Assembly (NCBI RefSeq): GCF_002941025.1
Contig: NZ_PTJS01000001.1
Location: 682,001 to 746,000, forward strand
DNA: 64,000 bases
DNA from: Streptomyces sp. QL37
Lineage (GTDB): Bacteria; Actinomycetota; Actinomycetes; Streptomycetales; Streptomycetaceae
Direction of reading: 5' to 3'
Shown here: one piece after another, positions 16,025 to 24,611 of the stretch
How positions within the stretch are numbered: the stretch's first letter is position 1
Layout: the number at the start of each line of letters is the position of its first letter
Position numbers and translations under genes: made by a program
Notes under the pieces: generated by a model
Told to the model about the DNA's origin: nothing
Database searches by the model: none
What the model saw: the letters and a program-made list of their open reading frames with translations, nothing else

Positions 16025-16887
16025 GCGAATCCGTACTGCTCGCCCTGCGGGACGCGTCCTTCGCGTACGAGGACGGTCCTGCCGTGCTCAGCGGCCTCGA
16101 CTTCGAGGCGCGGGCGGGCCGTGCGCTCGCGCTGCTCGGCCGGAACGGCAGTGGGAAGACCACTCTGATGCGCCTGCTCAGCGGGGGATTGCGCCCGCGC
16201 CAGGGAGAGTTGGCGGTGGAGGGCCGCCCGGTCACGTACGACCGCAAGGGCCTGACCCGGCTGCGTACGACGGTCCAGCTGGTGGTGCAGGACCCGGACG
16301 ACCAGTTGTTCGCCGCGTCCGTCTCCCAGGACGTGTCGTTCGGACCGCTGAACCTCGGGCTGCCCGACAGTGAGGTGCGGGCCCGGGTGGACGAGGCGCT
16401 GGGCGCTCTCGACATCACGGCGCTGGCGGACCGGCCCACCCACCTTCTCTCGTACGGGCAGCGCAAACGGACCGCCATCGCGGGCGCGGTCGCGATGAGG
16501 CCCCGGGTGCTGATCCTCGACGAGCCGACCGCCGGTCTCGACCCGGACGGCCAGGAGCGGCTGCTCGCCACGCTGGGCGCCCTCCGGGAGAACGGCACCA
16601 CCGTCATGATGGCCACCCACGATGTCGACCTGGCCCTGCGCTGGGCCGACGACGCCGCGCTCCTCACCCCCTCCGGTGTCCGCGCCGGGCCGGCACCCGC
16701 GATGCTCGCCCGTACGGATCTCCTGGAGGAGGCCGGGCTGCGGCTGCCGTGGGGCATCGCCACCGCCCGACTGCTGCGCGCGCACGGCCTGCTGGACGCC
16801 TCGGCTCCCGGCCCCCGCACCCCCGAGGAGCTCATGGGTTTCACCTCGCCGGCGGACGGCAGGGGGCAGGCCACCGCCCGCCGGTGA
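16021..16887 (+). CDS. cbiO: Cobalt ECF transporter ATPase CbiO
   Basis: 288-residue ATPase. Walker A GRNGSGKTT (40-48), Q-loop in LVVQDPDDQLF, signature LSYGQRKR (Tyr in place of the usual Gly at the third position, as in other actinobacterial CbiO), Walker B VLILDEP, D-loop TAGLDPDG and H-loop ATHDVD are all present. The VVQDPDDQLFAASVSQDV block is typical of ECF-type ATPases. It powers cobalt uptake with CbiMNQ. The ~60-residue C-terminal extension is unassigned. It ends five bases before the convergent VWA gene. Confidence 0.95.
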   Translation: MSESVLLALRDASFAYEDGPAVLSGLDFEARAGRALALLGRNGSGKTTLMRLLSGGLRPRQGELAVEGRPVTYDRKGLTRLRTTVQLVVQDPDDQLFAASVSQDVSFGPLNLGLPDSEVRARVDEALGALDITALADRPTHLLSYGQRKRTAIAGAVAMRPRVLILDEPTAGLDPDGQERLLATLGALRENGTTVMMATHDVDLALRWADDAALLTPSGVRAGPAPAMLARTDLLEEAGLRLPWGIATARLLRAHGLLDASAPGPRTPEELMGFTSPADGRGQATARR

Positions 16888-16892
16888 GGCGG

Positions 16893-18515
16893 TCAGATGA
16901 CGCGGAAGAGGTCTCCGGCGGCGTGGACATCGGTCAGGTCCTCGATGCTGCGGAGGTTGTCGCACAGGGCGTCCAGGACCGTGCCGGGTCCGGCGGCCTC
17001 GGGGGCCCCGATGGCCACGCCGAAGGAGCGGAAGCCGAGCGTGTGCTTGGCATCGTTCCAGCTGCGCATCCACTGCTCGCTGACGTCGCACTCCCCGTCG
17101 GTGATCATCACGATGTCCCCGCGCCTGCGCCCGTCCGAGTTGAACTCCTCGTCCAGCAGCCTGACGGCCGCCGCGAGCGGGGTGCGGAATTCGGTACCAC
17201 CCCCGAAGAAGTGCTCGGCGAAGTCGAGGACCTCCTCGGTTCCGGCCGGCCGGGAGCCCGGGAAGCGGCACACCTTCACGGAGTCGGACGAGGAGAACAG
17301 GATCCCGACGAAGTCGCGCCGCGCCTGACGGGCCTGGTCCAGCAGCGCCAGGGCGCACGCCTTGGCCCACGCCTCCCGCGTGATCCCGCCCGGGCCGGAC
17401 TCCAGCATCGAGTACGAACAGTCGACGCACGCGATGATGGCGCCCTTCCCGGTGGTCTGCTCCCCTCGGCTGTCGTAGAGCATCAGCCGCGACTCGGCGA
17501 ACTTCGCCGCGAACACGCTCCTCATGGCCGGTACTCCGAGGTTGGCCAGCTCGGAGGGGATGACCCGGGAGAGGTCGTCGCCCAGCGTGATCCCGACCAG
17601 TTCGCCCCGCCCCTGCTCGACCTTGCGGGCGCGTTCCCCGTCGGCCATCTGCCGGAAACGGCCGATGAGGTCCGCGAACCGCCCCAGCCGGCCCGAGCGC
17701 AACCGCTCGGCGAGCCGGGCACGCCGGTCGAACGGCATCCGTTCCAGCTCGCCCGGGCCCACGCCCCACGCGCGCATCAGCTCGGCCTCCTCGCGGGACT
17801 GCTCGGCGGCCTTGCCCGAGGCGCTCCTTGCGGCCGCGCGGATGCCGGGGGCCGCTGCGGCGAGTGCCTGGCCGGCCTCCTGGGCGGCCTGGCGCGCGGC
17901 GGCGTCGGCGGCCTCGGCGGTCTCGACGGCCCGCGTCAGAGCGTCGGCCGTGACGTCCGGCACCGTGCCGTCCTCGCCCGCCTCCCCGCGGGCTTCCTGG
18001 AGCGCCCCGGTGACGGCGGCCGCCGCGCGCTCGGCCTGTTCCCGGGCGTCCTTCGCCCGCCCGGCCTGGTCCGCCGCGTCCTTGGCCAGTTCCAGCATGA
18101 GGCGCAGGGCGTCGGACTGGGCGAGCACGGCCATGGCGGCGGCGTAGGGGTCGCCGGACGTCTCGCGATGCAGCTCGGCGAACTCCGGACTGCCCGTCAT
18201 GGCCGTGACGACCTGGTGGTTGACCAGCCGTGACGGGTCCATCCCGGCCCGCTCGCGCACCTGAGGGCTGACCTTGTAGGCGGCCAGGAACACGTCCGAG
18301 AGCAGGTCCTCGGTGTGGTCGTAGCGCTCGTTCAGCTCCTTCGCGAGTCGCTGCAGTCCGGTGGCCTGGGCGTAGGTGTCGCGCCAGGCCATCGTGTCGA
18401 ACCGGTCGGCGGCCACCGAGGCGGTCGCCTTCGGCTCCCTGGCGTCGGCGGCCGGCCCGAGCCACTTGCCGGCGCGGTCCGTCAGATCCCCGATTCCGCC
18501 GGGTCCTTCATCCAT
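16893..18515 (-). CDS. VWA-domain protein, ViaA-like partner of MoxR/RavA ATPase
   Basis: 540 residues. About 1-300 is highly charged and Ala-rich with predicted coiled coil (the stretch of Asp/Ala/Arg around 125-240). The C-terminal part, from about 350, is a von Willebrand A domain: the MIDAS motif DCSYS in IIACVDCSYSMLESG, then GITREAWAKACALALL, VGILFSSSDSV and MITDGECDVSE. This layout (long helical N-terminus, VWA at the C-terminus) matches ViaA/CoxE-like partners of MoxR ATPases. The start has a GGGGGA site. It lies 18 bases after the RavA-like gene and is surely in one operon. The role is probably metal-dependent chaperone or assembly work; the client is unknown. Confidence 0.85.
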   Translation of the reverse strand: MDEGPGGIGDLTDRAGKWLGPAADAREPKATASVAADRFDTMAWRDTYAQATGLQRLAKELNERYDHTEDLLSDVFLAAYKVSPQVRERAGMDPSRLVNHQVVTAMTGSPEFAELHRETSGDPYAAAMAVLAQSDALRLMLELAKDAADQAGRAKDAREQAERAAAAVTGALQEARGEAGEDGTVPDVTADALTRAVETAEAADAAARQAAQEAGQALAAAAPGIRAAARSASGKAAEQSREEAELMRAWGVGPGELERMPFDRRARLAERLRSGRLGRFADLIGRFRQMADGERARKVEQGRGELVGITLGDDLSRVIPSELANLGVPAMRSVFAAKFAESRLMLYDSRGEQTTGKGAIIACVDCSYSMLESGPGGITREAWAKACALALLDQARQARRDFVGILFSSSDSVKVCRFPGSRPAGTEEVLDFAEHFFGGGTEFRTPLAAAVRLLDEEFNSDGRRRGDIVMITDGECDVSEQWMRSWNDAKHTLGFRSFGVAIGAPEAAGPGTVLDALCDNLRSIEDLTDVHAAGDLFRVI

Positions 18516-18533
18516 GCTCGTGTCCCCCGCTGC

Positions 18534-19724
18534 TCAGAGCCGGGCCTGCACGATGCTCGCGTCCACCCCGAGCGCTTCGGTCAGGACGCGGGCGTGGACG
18601 GCGCGCTGGAGAGTGATCACACGCTCGACGGCGGCCGTGGAGCGTCCGGCGGTCTCGGCCTCCTTGCGCAGTCTCTCCAGCTTCTTCCCCGCCATGTTGA
18701 GCTTGGTGATCGCTTCCCTGATCGCCCAGTCGCCCAGTGCCTCGCGGGACTGCCCGGCCTTCGCGTCGAGTTGGGTCTCCAGCTCCTCGATGGCGTCGGC
18801 GAGGTCGAGCGCCTCCTTGGCGTCGGGGTTGACCAGGTGGAGAACCTCACGTTCGACGGCCGGGCGCTCGGCGGGCGAGTCCCACAGCACATGGGTGAGC
18901 ACCGACAGGTCGTTCTGGCCCACCTTGTCGCGGCCGTCCAGGAAGGCGCTCGCCTGGAGCAGCCGGACCGACTGCCGCCAGCGGCGGTCGGAGGCGATCA
19001 GCTCCTTGCGGCGCAGGGCGGCCCGCAGTGTGCACACGGCGTCCACGATCGCGTCCGGGACGCCGACGGCCGGGACGGCCTCGGTCACGGCCTGCTGCAA
19101 CTCGGCCAGCCCCAACGTCGTCCGGGCGGGGACGGCCGGGGCGGAGACGGCGGAGCGCACCAGTCCGGCGAAGTTGGAGGGGTCGGCGAGGTATCCCACC
19201 TCCAACCGCACCAGCAGCCGGTCGTAGATCGCGGCGCTGTCCTCACCGGTCGGCAGCTCGTTGGAGGCGGTGATCGCGCTGATCAGGGGGCAGTGGATCG
19301 GCTCTCCACCGTTCTCCGGGTGGTAGATGCGCTCGTTGAGCAGACCGAGGGTCTCGTTCAGGGCCGCCGTCGAGCACTTGAAGATCTCGTCGATGAACGC
19401 GATGTGCGCCGTCGTCGCCCGGCCGTCGAATATCTGCCGGTACTCGCCCCGGCTCAGTGCTCCCACGTCGATCGGGCCGAACATCCGGGTCGGCGCGGTG
19501 AACTTGCTGAGCAGGATCTCCCAGTAGTTCGCACTCTCGATACGCCCCGTCAGCTCCCGCGCCAGCTCCGACTTCGCGGTGCCGGGCGGGCCGAGCAGGA
19601 GGGAGTGCTGACCGGCCAGCATGGCCACCGTCAGCGTCCGTATGACGTCGTCCCGCTCGTAGAACAGCCCTGACAGTTCACCGGTGATCGCTCGCAGTCG
19701 CTTCGCCGTGTCCTGTGCGCCCAT
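18534..19724 (-). CDS. MoxR-type AAA+ ATPase, RavA-like
   Basis: 396 residues. Walker A GPPGTAKS (45-52), Walker B IAFIDEIF (108-115), sensor-1 ITASNELPTG and the LNERIYHPENGG hairpin typical of the RavA branch. Residues about 290-396 are helical and match the RavA C-terminal (LARA-like/helical) region in position. MoxR ATPases with VWA partners remodel or insert cofactors into protein complexes. ATG 19724 is chosen because GGGAG lies six bases upstream; the ATG two codons earlier abuts the site. The VWA partner follows after 18 bases. Confidence 0.9.
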   Translation of the reverse strand: MGAQDTAKRLRAITGELSGLFYERDDVIRTLTVAMLAGQHSLLLGPPGTAKSELARELTGRIESANYWEILLSKFTAPTRMFGPIDVGALSRGEYRQIFDGRATTAHIAFIDEIFKCSTAALNETLGLLNERIYHPENGGEPIHCPLISAITASNELPTGEDSAAIYDRLLVRLEVGYLADPSNFAGLVRSAVSAPAVPARTTLGLAELQQAVTEAVPAVGVPDAIVDAVCTLRAALRRKELIASDRRWRQSVRLLQASAFLDGRDKVGQNDLSVLTHVLWDSPAERPAVEREVLHLVNPDAKEALDLADAIEELETQLDAKAGQSREALGDWAIREAITKLNMAGKKLERLRKEAETAGRSTAAVERVITLQRAVHARVLTEALGVDASIVQARL

Positions 19725-19730
19725 CGCCAT

Positions 19731-20521
19731 CTCCCTGCTCGAGAACCCTGCCCGGGGCCGAAGGGTTACCGGGCCGGCCGGCCCGCGGCCATCATTATGC
19801 CGACCGGGGCCGGGGCGATTTCGGGCGTCGCCGGCAAGGGGAATGGACAACGTGAAGCGAAGGGCGGGTGCCGGATCTCGCCCCGCCTCCCGGGAAGGAC
19901 GTCTCCCGGGGTCGCCACGAACTCCGTCCGTCTTTCTGGTGCGGTACCCGCCGGCACCAAGGCCGTGGCGCTTCGGCCGCGCCGCGAAGATATGCCCTTC
20001 GAAGAAGGTGATGGCGAGCAGGAATTAGGTCCCTGGCAGCGGGCCGGACGGACCGGCCTTTCCTGCTGGAGGTCTCCCGAAGCAGGAATTCATTATCAGC
20101 ACGGAGCCGACGGCATTCGTCGTACCCGGCCTTACGTACACGGTCGAGGTGGTGGGCCTTCCGGGAGTTCCCAGCCCATACACCCGAAGCTGCTCGCCAC
20201 GGACCGCGACCACGCCGTATCCGCATACGATCCGGTGAACCGCAGTCGCGTTGCCATCGGGGAAACAGAACTCACAGACCGAACCACTGTGCGAATATGA
20301 CGAGCGCTCATCTTCCGGCATATGCGCCTACCGCACAGGCACGGATGATCTCAAATGGTGAGAACAGACCGCCGGGCACGCCCTACGGCCCCACGAGTCG
20401 CCGCCGCATTGTTCGGCTCGCCGGGCATCGACTTTCGGACTCTTCACAAAGGATTAACTCCATAATCCCCCCGGCCTGTTAGCGTCCCGAAGGACGGGTG
20501 AAGTCCAGGAGGAGGTGAAGC
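19731..20521. other. About 790-base gene-poor gap, less GC-rich than its surroundings
   Basis: The region between the RavA-like start and the small secreted protein contains stretches (20040-20470) with noticeably more A/T than neighbouring genes. Frames exist on both strands (for example a 98-codon one at 20025-20321 on the minus strand), but they lack ribosome sites and Streptomyces-like third-position GC, and no family is recognisable. Divergent promoters must lie at its ends. I see no tRNA or transposase remnant. Confidence 0.5.
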
Positions 20522-20914
20522 GTGCGAGCTGCGGCGGTCCGGTTCGTACTCGCGATCCTGATGGGCTTCCTATTGGCCCCGCACTCCGGCACGCCGTCGG
20601 GTGACGCACACGCGTCCGTCCCAGGATTCGAGGCAGCCGCTCTCCCGGAAGCCATCACGGGCCAGGGACAGGGTGAGTACGGCATGTGCGGCACCTCCGA
20701 ACGCGGGGGCGAGTCGAACGGCCTGCTGCGCCATCGGGACCGGCATCGCTCCGCGAACGTCCCCGCCCCGGACGCGCCTTCGCGTTCCGTCGTGACGATC
20801 GACGCGGACGGCCTGCTCGCTCCGGCGGCCGTCGCCGCGATGGGCAGCGCACCTCACACCTCCAGATCCTCGACCGCGCACTCGTCCACCGTGCTCCAGG
20901 TATTCCGCTGCTGA
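20522..20914 (+). CDS. Small exported or membrane-anchored protein of unknown function
   Basis: 130 residues. The start is GTG with an AGGAGGAGG ribosome site about seven bases upstream. Residues 1-20 (RAAAVRFVLAILMGFLLAP) form a signal peptide or anchor, followed by a Ser/Thr/Pro/His-rich, probably unstructured region and a C-terminal STAHSSTVLQVFRC with a terminal Cys. I recall similar small Streptomyces proteins of unknown function. It precedes the SulP transporter by 257 bases in the same direction. No domain is visible; the strong ribosome site and the signal-like start are the main support. Confidence 0.6.
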   Translation: MRAAAVRFVLAILMGFLLAPHSGTPSGDAHASVPGFEAAALPEAITGQGQGEYGMCGTSERGGESNGLLRHRDRHRSANVPAPDAPSRSVVTIDADGLLAPAAVAAMGSAPHTSRSSTAHSSTVLQVFRC

Positions 20915-21064
20915 GCTGACCCGAGGCGCCCGGTGGCCTGCCCCCCTCTCGGCCCGCTGCTGCGGGCTCGTCGACACGGGGTCATGTCGCCCTGCCCTCC
21001 AGGCTCCAGTTCACACACGAATGCCGACGCGCCGCCCTCGGGCGCGCCAGGAGGAACCACTGGT

Positions 21065-21175
21065 ATGCGATCTCTCGTCGACCACTCCCGGACAGAAGTC
21101 CTACGCATCAGCGCCGACGTCGCCTGGGCACCCCCGCCCGGCGACGTGCGCTCGGCCCCCTTCCGCACGGGATGA
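21065..21175 (+). CDS. 36-residue upstream ORF coupled to the SulP gene, leader-peptide-like
   Basis: An ATG at 21065 follows AGGAGGAA (21049-21056) at an ideal eight-base spacing. The frame ends with a TGA that overlaps the SulP start codon as ATGA (21172-21175). The peptide begins MRSLVDHSRTEVLRISADV. Its EVLRISADVA core resembles the short Streptomyces leader peptides (pattern D-L-x-R-x-S-S/A-x-V-C) found before sulfur and anion transport genes, but here the usual Cys is absent. No domain is expected at this length. Expression is inferred from the ribosome site and coupling only. Confidence 0.6.
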   Translation: MRSLVDHSRTEVLRISADVAWAPPPGDVRSAPFRTG

Positions 21176-22668
21176 GGGCCGCCATGCGCCGGATCTCCGA
21201 TTTCCCTCATCTGCGACGGGATTTCGCCGCGTCACTCGTCGTCTTCCTCGTCGCTCTGCCGCTGTGCGTCGGCGTCGCCGTCGCCTCGGGGGTCCCGGCG
21301 GAACTCGGTCTGATCACCGGCATCGTGGGCGGGCTCGTCACCGGCCTCATGCGCGGCAGCAGCCTCCAGGTGTCGGGGCCGGCCGCCGGGCTCACCGTGC
21401 TCGTCTTCGAAGCCGTCCAGTCCTTCGGGCTGCCCGCGCTCGGAGTCATCGTGCTGACGGCGGGGCTGCTCCAGCTGGCCATGGGCGCGCTGCGGCTGGG
21501 CCGCTGGTTCCGGGCGATCTCGGTCTCGGTGGTCGAGGGCATGCTCGCGGGCATCGGCCTCGTCCTGATCGCGGGTCAGCTCTACGCGGCCGCCGGTGCC
21601 GAGGCACCGCTCTCCGGTACGGGCAAGATGGCCGGCATCCCCGGGCTGCTGGCCGACAGCGTGTCCAGTCCCACGGCTCTCGCCTCACTCGCGGTGGGGG
21701 CCGGGACGATCGCCCTGATGGTGGGTTGGAACAGGATGCCGAAGCGGGTGCGGGCCGTCCCGGGCGCACTCGCCGCGGTCGCGCTGGCCACTCTCGCCTC
21801 GTTGGCGTTCGGGCTGCCGGTCGAGACCGTTCAGGTGCAGGGGCTCGTGGACGCCGTCCAGTCCCCCGCGCTGTCGGAGTTCGGCGGGCTCGCGAGCCTG
21901 AGCCTGCTCGGCACCGTGGCGGCCTTCACCCTGATCGCCTCCGCGGAGAGCCTGTTCAGCGCCGCCGCGGTGGACCGGCTGCACGACGGTCCGCGTACCC
22001 AGTACGACAAGGAGCTGATGGCCCAGGGCACGGGCAACACCGTCTGCGGTCTTCTGGGCGCACTGCCGATGACCGCGGTCATCGTGCGCAGCTCGGCCAA
22101 CGTACAGGCGGGTGCGCGGACGCGTGCCTCGCGGGTGCTGCACGGTGTCTGGCTGCTGCTCTTCGCGGCGCTCCTTCCGTCCGCGCTGGGCCTCATCCCT
22201 CTCCCCGCCCTCGCCGGCATCCTCATCCACGCAGGATGGAAGCTGATCCCGCGGCGCGCGCTCGTGACGCTGTGGCGGGAGCACCGCGGTGAGGCGATGA
22301 TCCTGGTCGTCACGGCGGTGGCGATCGTGACGGTGAACATGTTCGAAGGAGTTCTGACCGGTCTGGCCCTGTCGGTGGCCAAGGCTGCCTGGGACGCCTC
22401 GCACATCAAGCTGGAGGTCGTCGACAGCGATGCGGACGGGGTCAGGGCCCGTCTGTCGGGCAACGCGACCTTTCTGCGGCTGCCGAAGATACTCGACAGC
22501 CTTGAGGCCCTTCCCAAGGACCGGCCCATCTCCCTGGACCTCGCCGGGCTGCACCATCTGGACCATGCCTGCCGTACGGCTCTGGAGAGCTGGGCCGAGC
22601 GGCACAGCTCGTCCGGCACCGAGCCTGTGCGGCTGACCCGGTCCGACGTGGTGACGGCCGCTCCCTGA
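21172..22668 (+). CDS. SulP family inorganic anion transporter with STAS domain
   Basis: 498 residues. Residues about 15-400 are the SulP transport domain with roughly 10-14 hydrophobic segments. Recognisable blocks include LPLCVGVAVASGVPAELGLITG near the start (the first conserved motif), LQVSGPAAGLTVLV, TLIASAESLFSA and the GQGTGN-like AQGTGNTVCGL. Residues about 420-490 form a C-terminal STAS domain. The family moves sulfate, bicarbonate or other anions; the substrate is not readable. It begins in an ATGA overlap with the short upstream ORF, so its translation may depend on that ORF. Confidence 0.92.
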   Translation: MRAAMRRISDFPHLRRDFAASLVVFLVALPLCVGVAVASGVPAELGLITGIVGGLVTGLMRGSSLQVSGPAAGLTVLVFEAVQSFGLPALGVIVLTAGLLQLAMGALRLGRWFRAISVSVVEGMLAGIGLVLIAGQLYAAAGAEAPLSGTGKMAGIPGLLADSVSSPTALASLAVGAGTIALMVGWNRMPKRVRAVPGALAAVALATLASLAFGLPVETVQVQGLVDAVQSPALSEFGGLASLSLLGTVAAFTLIASAESLFSAAAVDRLHDGPRTQYDKELMAQGTGNTVCGLLGALPMTAVIVRSSANVQAGARTRASRVLHGVWLLLFAALLPSALGLIPLPALAGILIHAGWKLIPRRALVTLWREHRGEAMILVVTAVAIVTVNMFEGVLTGLALSVAKAAWDASHIKLEVVDSDADGVRARLSGNATFLRLPKILDSLEALPKDRPISLDLAGLHHLDHACRTALESWAERHSSSGTEPVRLTRSDVVTAAP

Positions 22669-22676
22669 GAGCGCCG

Positions 22677-22718
22677 ACGACTCGCCGGGCGCCTTCCTCG
22701 GGCGTCCCGGCGAGTCGT
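22677..22718. terminator. Strong bidirectional terminator hairpin
   Basis: A perfect 13-bp stem: ACGACTCGCCGGG (22677-22689) with CCCGGCGAGTCGT (22706-22718). It lies between the convergent SulP and alcohol dehydrogenase genes. There is no T-run. Confidence 0.85.
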
Positions 22719-22730
22719 GTCCGGCGGCGG

Positions 22731-23771
22731 TCAGCCGTTGGGCAGGATGACCGCGCGGCCGTTGATCTTGCCCGCGTGCAGCCGCTCGTAGGCGAGCGGG
22801 GCCTCGTCGATGGAGTACGTCTCGACGTGGACCTCGACGGAACCGGCGTGGGCGAGCTCGATGACTTCGGCGAGCTCCCTGCGCGAGCCCCAGTAAGGCG
22901 CGGAGACCGACGTGGAGAACGGCAGGACGCCGAATCCGACGGGCAGCAGACCGCCGCCGATCCCGACGATGGTGATGTCGCTGTCGATGGAGGCGACCGC
23001 GCCGGCCGTCTTCACGGTCGGCTCGGCGCCGACGAAGTCGAGGACGACCTGGGCACCGATGCCACCGGTGAGTTCCCGGACCTTGGCGGCGGCGTTCTCG
23101 TCGGACAGCACGGTCTCGTGGGCGCCCACGGTCCGGGCGAGCGCCAGCTTCTCCTCGGTGACGTCCAGTGCGATGACCCGTACGGCGGTCATGGCGCGCA
23201 GTAGCTGGATGGCGACGTGACCGAGACCGCCGGTACCGATGACCACGGCGGTGGCGCCGGGCGACAGCTTCGGCAGCGAGCGCTTGATCGCGTGGTACGG
23301 AGTGAGGCCCGCGTCGGTCAGCGAGACGGTCTTGACCGGGTCCAGGTCGCCGATGGGCGTCAGATGACGGACGTCGTCGACGATCATGTACTCGGCCATG
23401 GCGCCGGGGTTGCCCAGACCTGGCGGGTTGATGCCGAGGTCGGCGGCGCGCAGGCAGTAGTTCTCCCGGCCCTCGGCGCAGTTCACGCAGGTGCCGCAGC
23501 CCCACGGGCCGTAGACGGCGACCGCGTCGCCCACCGAGACGCCCTCGGCGCCGTCGCCGAGGGCGGCGACCGTACCGACGCCCTCGTGACCGAGCGTGAG
23601 CGGCAGTTCGTAGGGGAATCCCTCGGCGGGCCAGCTCATCACCGCGATGTCCGAGTGGCAGACACCCGCGGCGCTGACCTTCAGCAGGATCTGGCCGGGC
23701 CCCGCCACGGGCTCGGGTATCTCGACGACCTCCGGTGCGGCGCCGACGGTGCGGTACTGGACGGCTTTCAT
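22731..23771 (-). CDS. Zinc-dependent NAD(P)+ alcohol dehydrogenase
   Basis: 346-residue medium-chain dehydrogenase. Catalytic zinc ligands C38, H62 and E63 (GVCHSD, GHEG) and structural zinc cysteines C92, C95, C98 and C106 are all present. The cofactor motif is GTGGLG (179-184). It would oxidise a primary or secondary alcohol or reduce the aldehyde or ketone. It is the third gene of a TetR-SDR-ADH run, so it probably acts with the SDR on one inducer-linked substrate. An AGGAGAG site precedes the ATG. Confidence 0.93.
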   Translation of the reverse strand: MKAVQYRTVGAAPEVVEIPEPVAGPGQILLKVSAAGVCHSDIAVMSWPAEGFPYELPLTLGHEGVGTVAALGDGAEGVSVGDAVAVYGPWGCGTCVNCAEGRENYCLRAADLGINPPGLGNPGAMAEYMIVDDVRHLTPIGDLDPVKTVSLTDAGLTPYHAIKRSLPKLSPGATAVVIGTGGLGHVAIQLLRAMTAVRVIALDVTEEKLALARTVGAHETVLSDENAAAKVRELTGGIGAQVVLDFVGAEPTVKTAGAVASIDSDITIVGIGGGLLPVGFGVLPFSTSVSAPYWGSRRELAEVIELAHAGSVEVHVETYSIDEAPLAYERLHAGKINGRAVILPNG

Positions 23772-23834
23772 GGCTCTCCTTCGTTCTCCGTACTTCCTTT
23801 GTGACCCTCGTGGTGGCGGTGCGCCACTCGGGGA

Positions 23835-24611
23835 TCAGGGGGCGGAGTAGCCGCCGTCCACCAGGTGGTAGCTGCCGTGGATGAAGGAGGCGCGGTCGGA
23901 GAGCAGGAAGGCGACGAGTTCGGCGACCTCCTCCGACGTGCCGAGACGGCCCGCCGGGTGCAGGGAGATCAGGTGGTCGCGTGCGGGGCCGTCGGTGTCG
24001 CGGAGCAGGGGGGTGTCGATGAAGCCCGGGCCGACCGCGTTGATACGGACGTTCTGTGCCGCGTATTCGAGTGCCGCGGTCTTGGTGAGACCGACGACGC
24101 CGTGCTTGGCGGCGACGTACGCCGGAGAGTTCGCGAAGCCGTTGGTGCCGAGGATCGACGACACGTTGACGACGGCGCCGCCGCCCGCCGCCAGGATGGC
24201 GGGGAGTTCGTGGCGCATCGAGTAGAAGACGCCGCTGAGGTTGGTGGCGACGACCCTGTTCCAGTCGTCGATCCCGTACTCGCCGGTGGGCTGCGAGGGC
24301 CCGCCGATGCCGGCGTTGTTCACGGCGAGGTGCAGGGCGCCGAAGGTGTCGACTGCGAACCGCACGCCGGCCTCGACGGAGGCGGGGTCGGTGACGTCGA
24401 CGGCGACCGCGGCGGCGCGGGCGCCGGCGGCCGTCAGCTCGTCGACGGCCTTGCGGGCGCTCTGCTCGTTGTAGTCGGCGACGACGACGGCCGCGCCGCT
24501 CGCGGCGAGCCTCCGCGAGAGGGCCAGGCCGATGCCGGACGCACCGCCGGTGACGAGGGCGACCTTGCCGGCGAACTCCGCCTCGTAGGCGGTGGGGAGG
24601 GTGGTGCTCAT
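23835..24611 (-). CDS. SDR family oxidoreductase
   Basis: 258-residue classical SDR. TGGASGIG is the cofactor motif near residue 21-28, VNNAGIGG the structural motif, SSILGTNG contains the catalytic Ser, and YVAAKHG gives the catalytic Tyr and Lys. HGSYHLVDGGYSAP is the usual SDR end. The chosen ATG (24611) overlaps the upstream TetR stop as ATGA and has AAGGAAG upstream; a longer frame exists but has no support. Translational coupling ties it to the TetR gene, and the alcohol dehydrogenase follows 63 bases later. Confidence 0.92.
   Translation of the reverse strand: MSTTLPTAYEAEFAGKVALVTGGASGIGLALSRRLAASGAAVVVADYNEQSARKAVDELTAAGARAAAVAVDVTDPASVEAGVRFAVDTFGALHLAVNNAGIGGPSQPTGEYGIDDWNRVVATNLSGVFYSMRHELPAILAAGGGAVVNVSSILGTNGFANSPAYVAAKHGVVGLTKTAALEYAAQNVRINAVGPGFIDTPLLRDTDGPARDHLISLHPAGRLGTSEEVAELVAFLLSDRASFIHGSYHLVDGGYSAP

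Noticed and set aside
20025..20321. 98-codon minus-strand frame in the gene-poor gap
   Set aside because: Third codon positions are far less GC-rich than in all neighbouring genes, there is no ribosome site and no family likeness.
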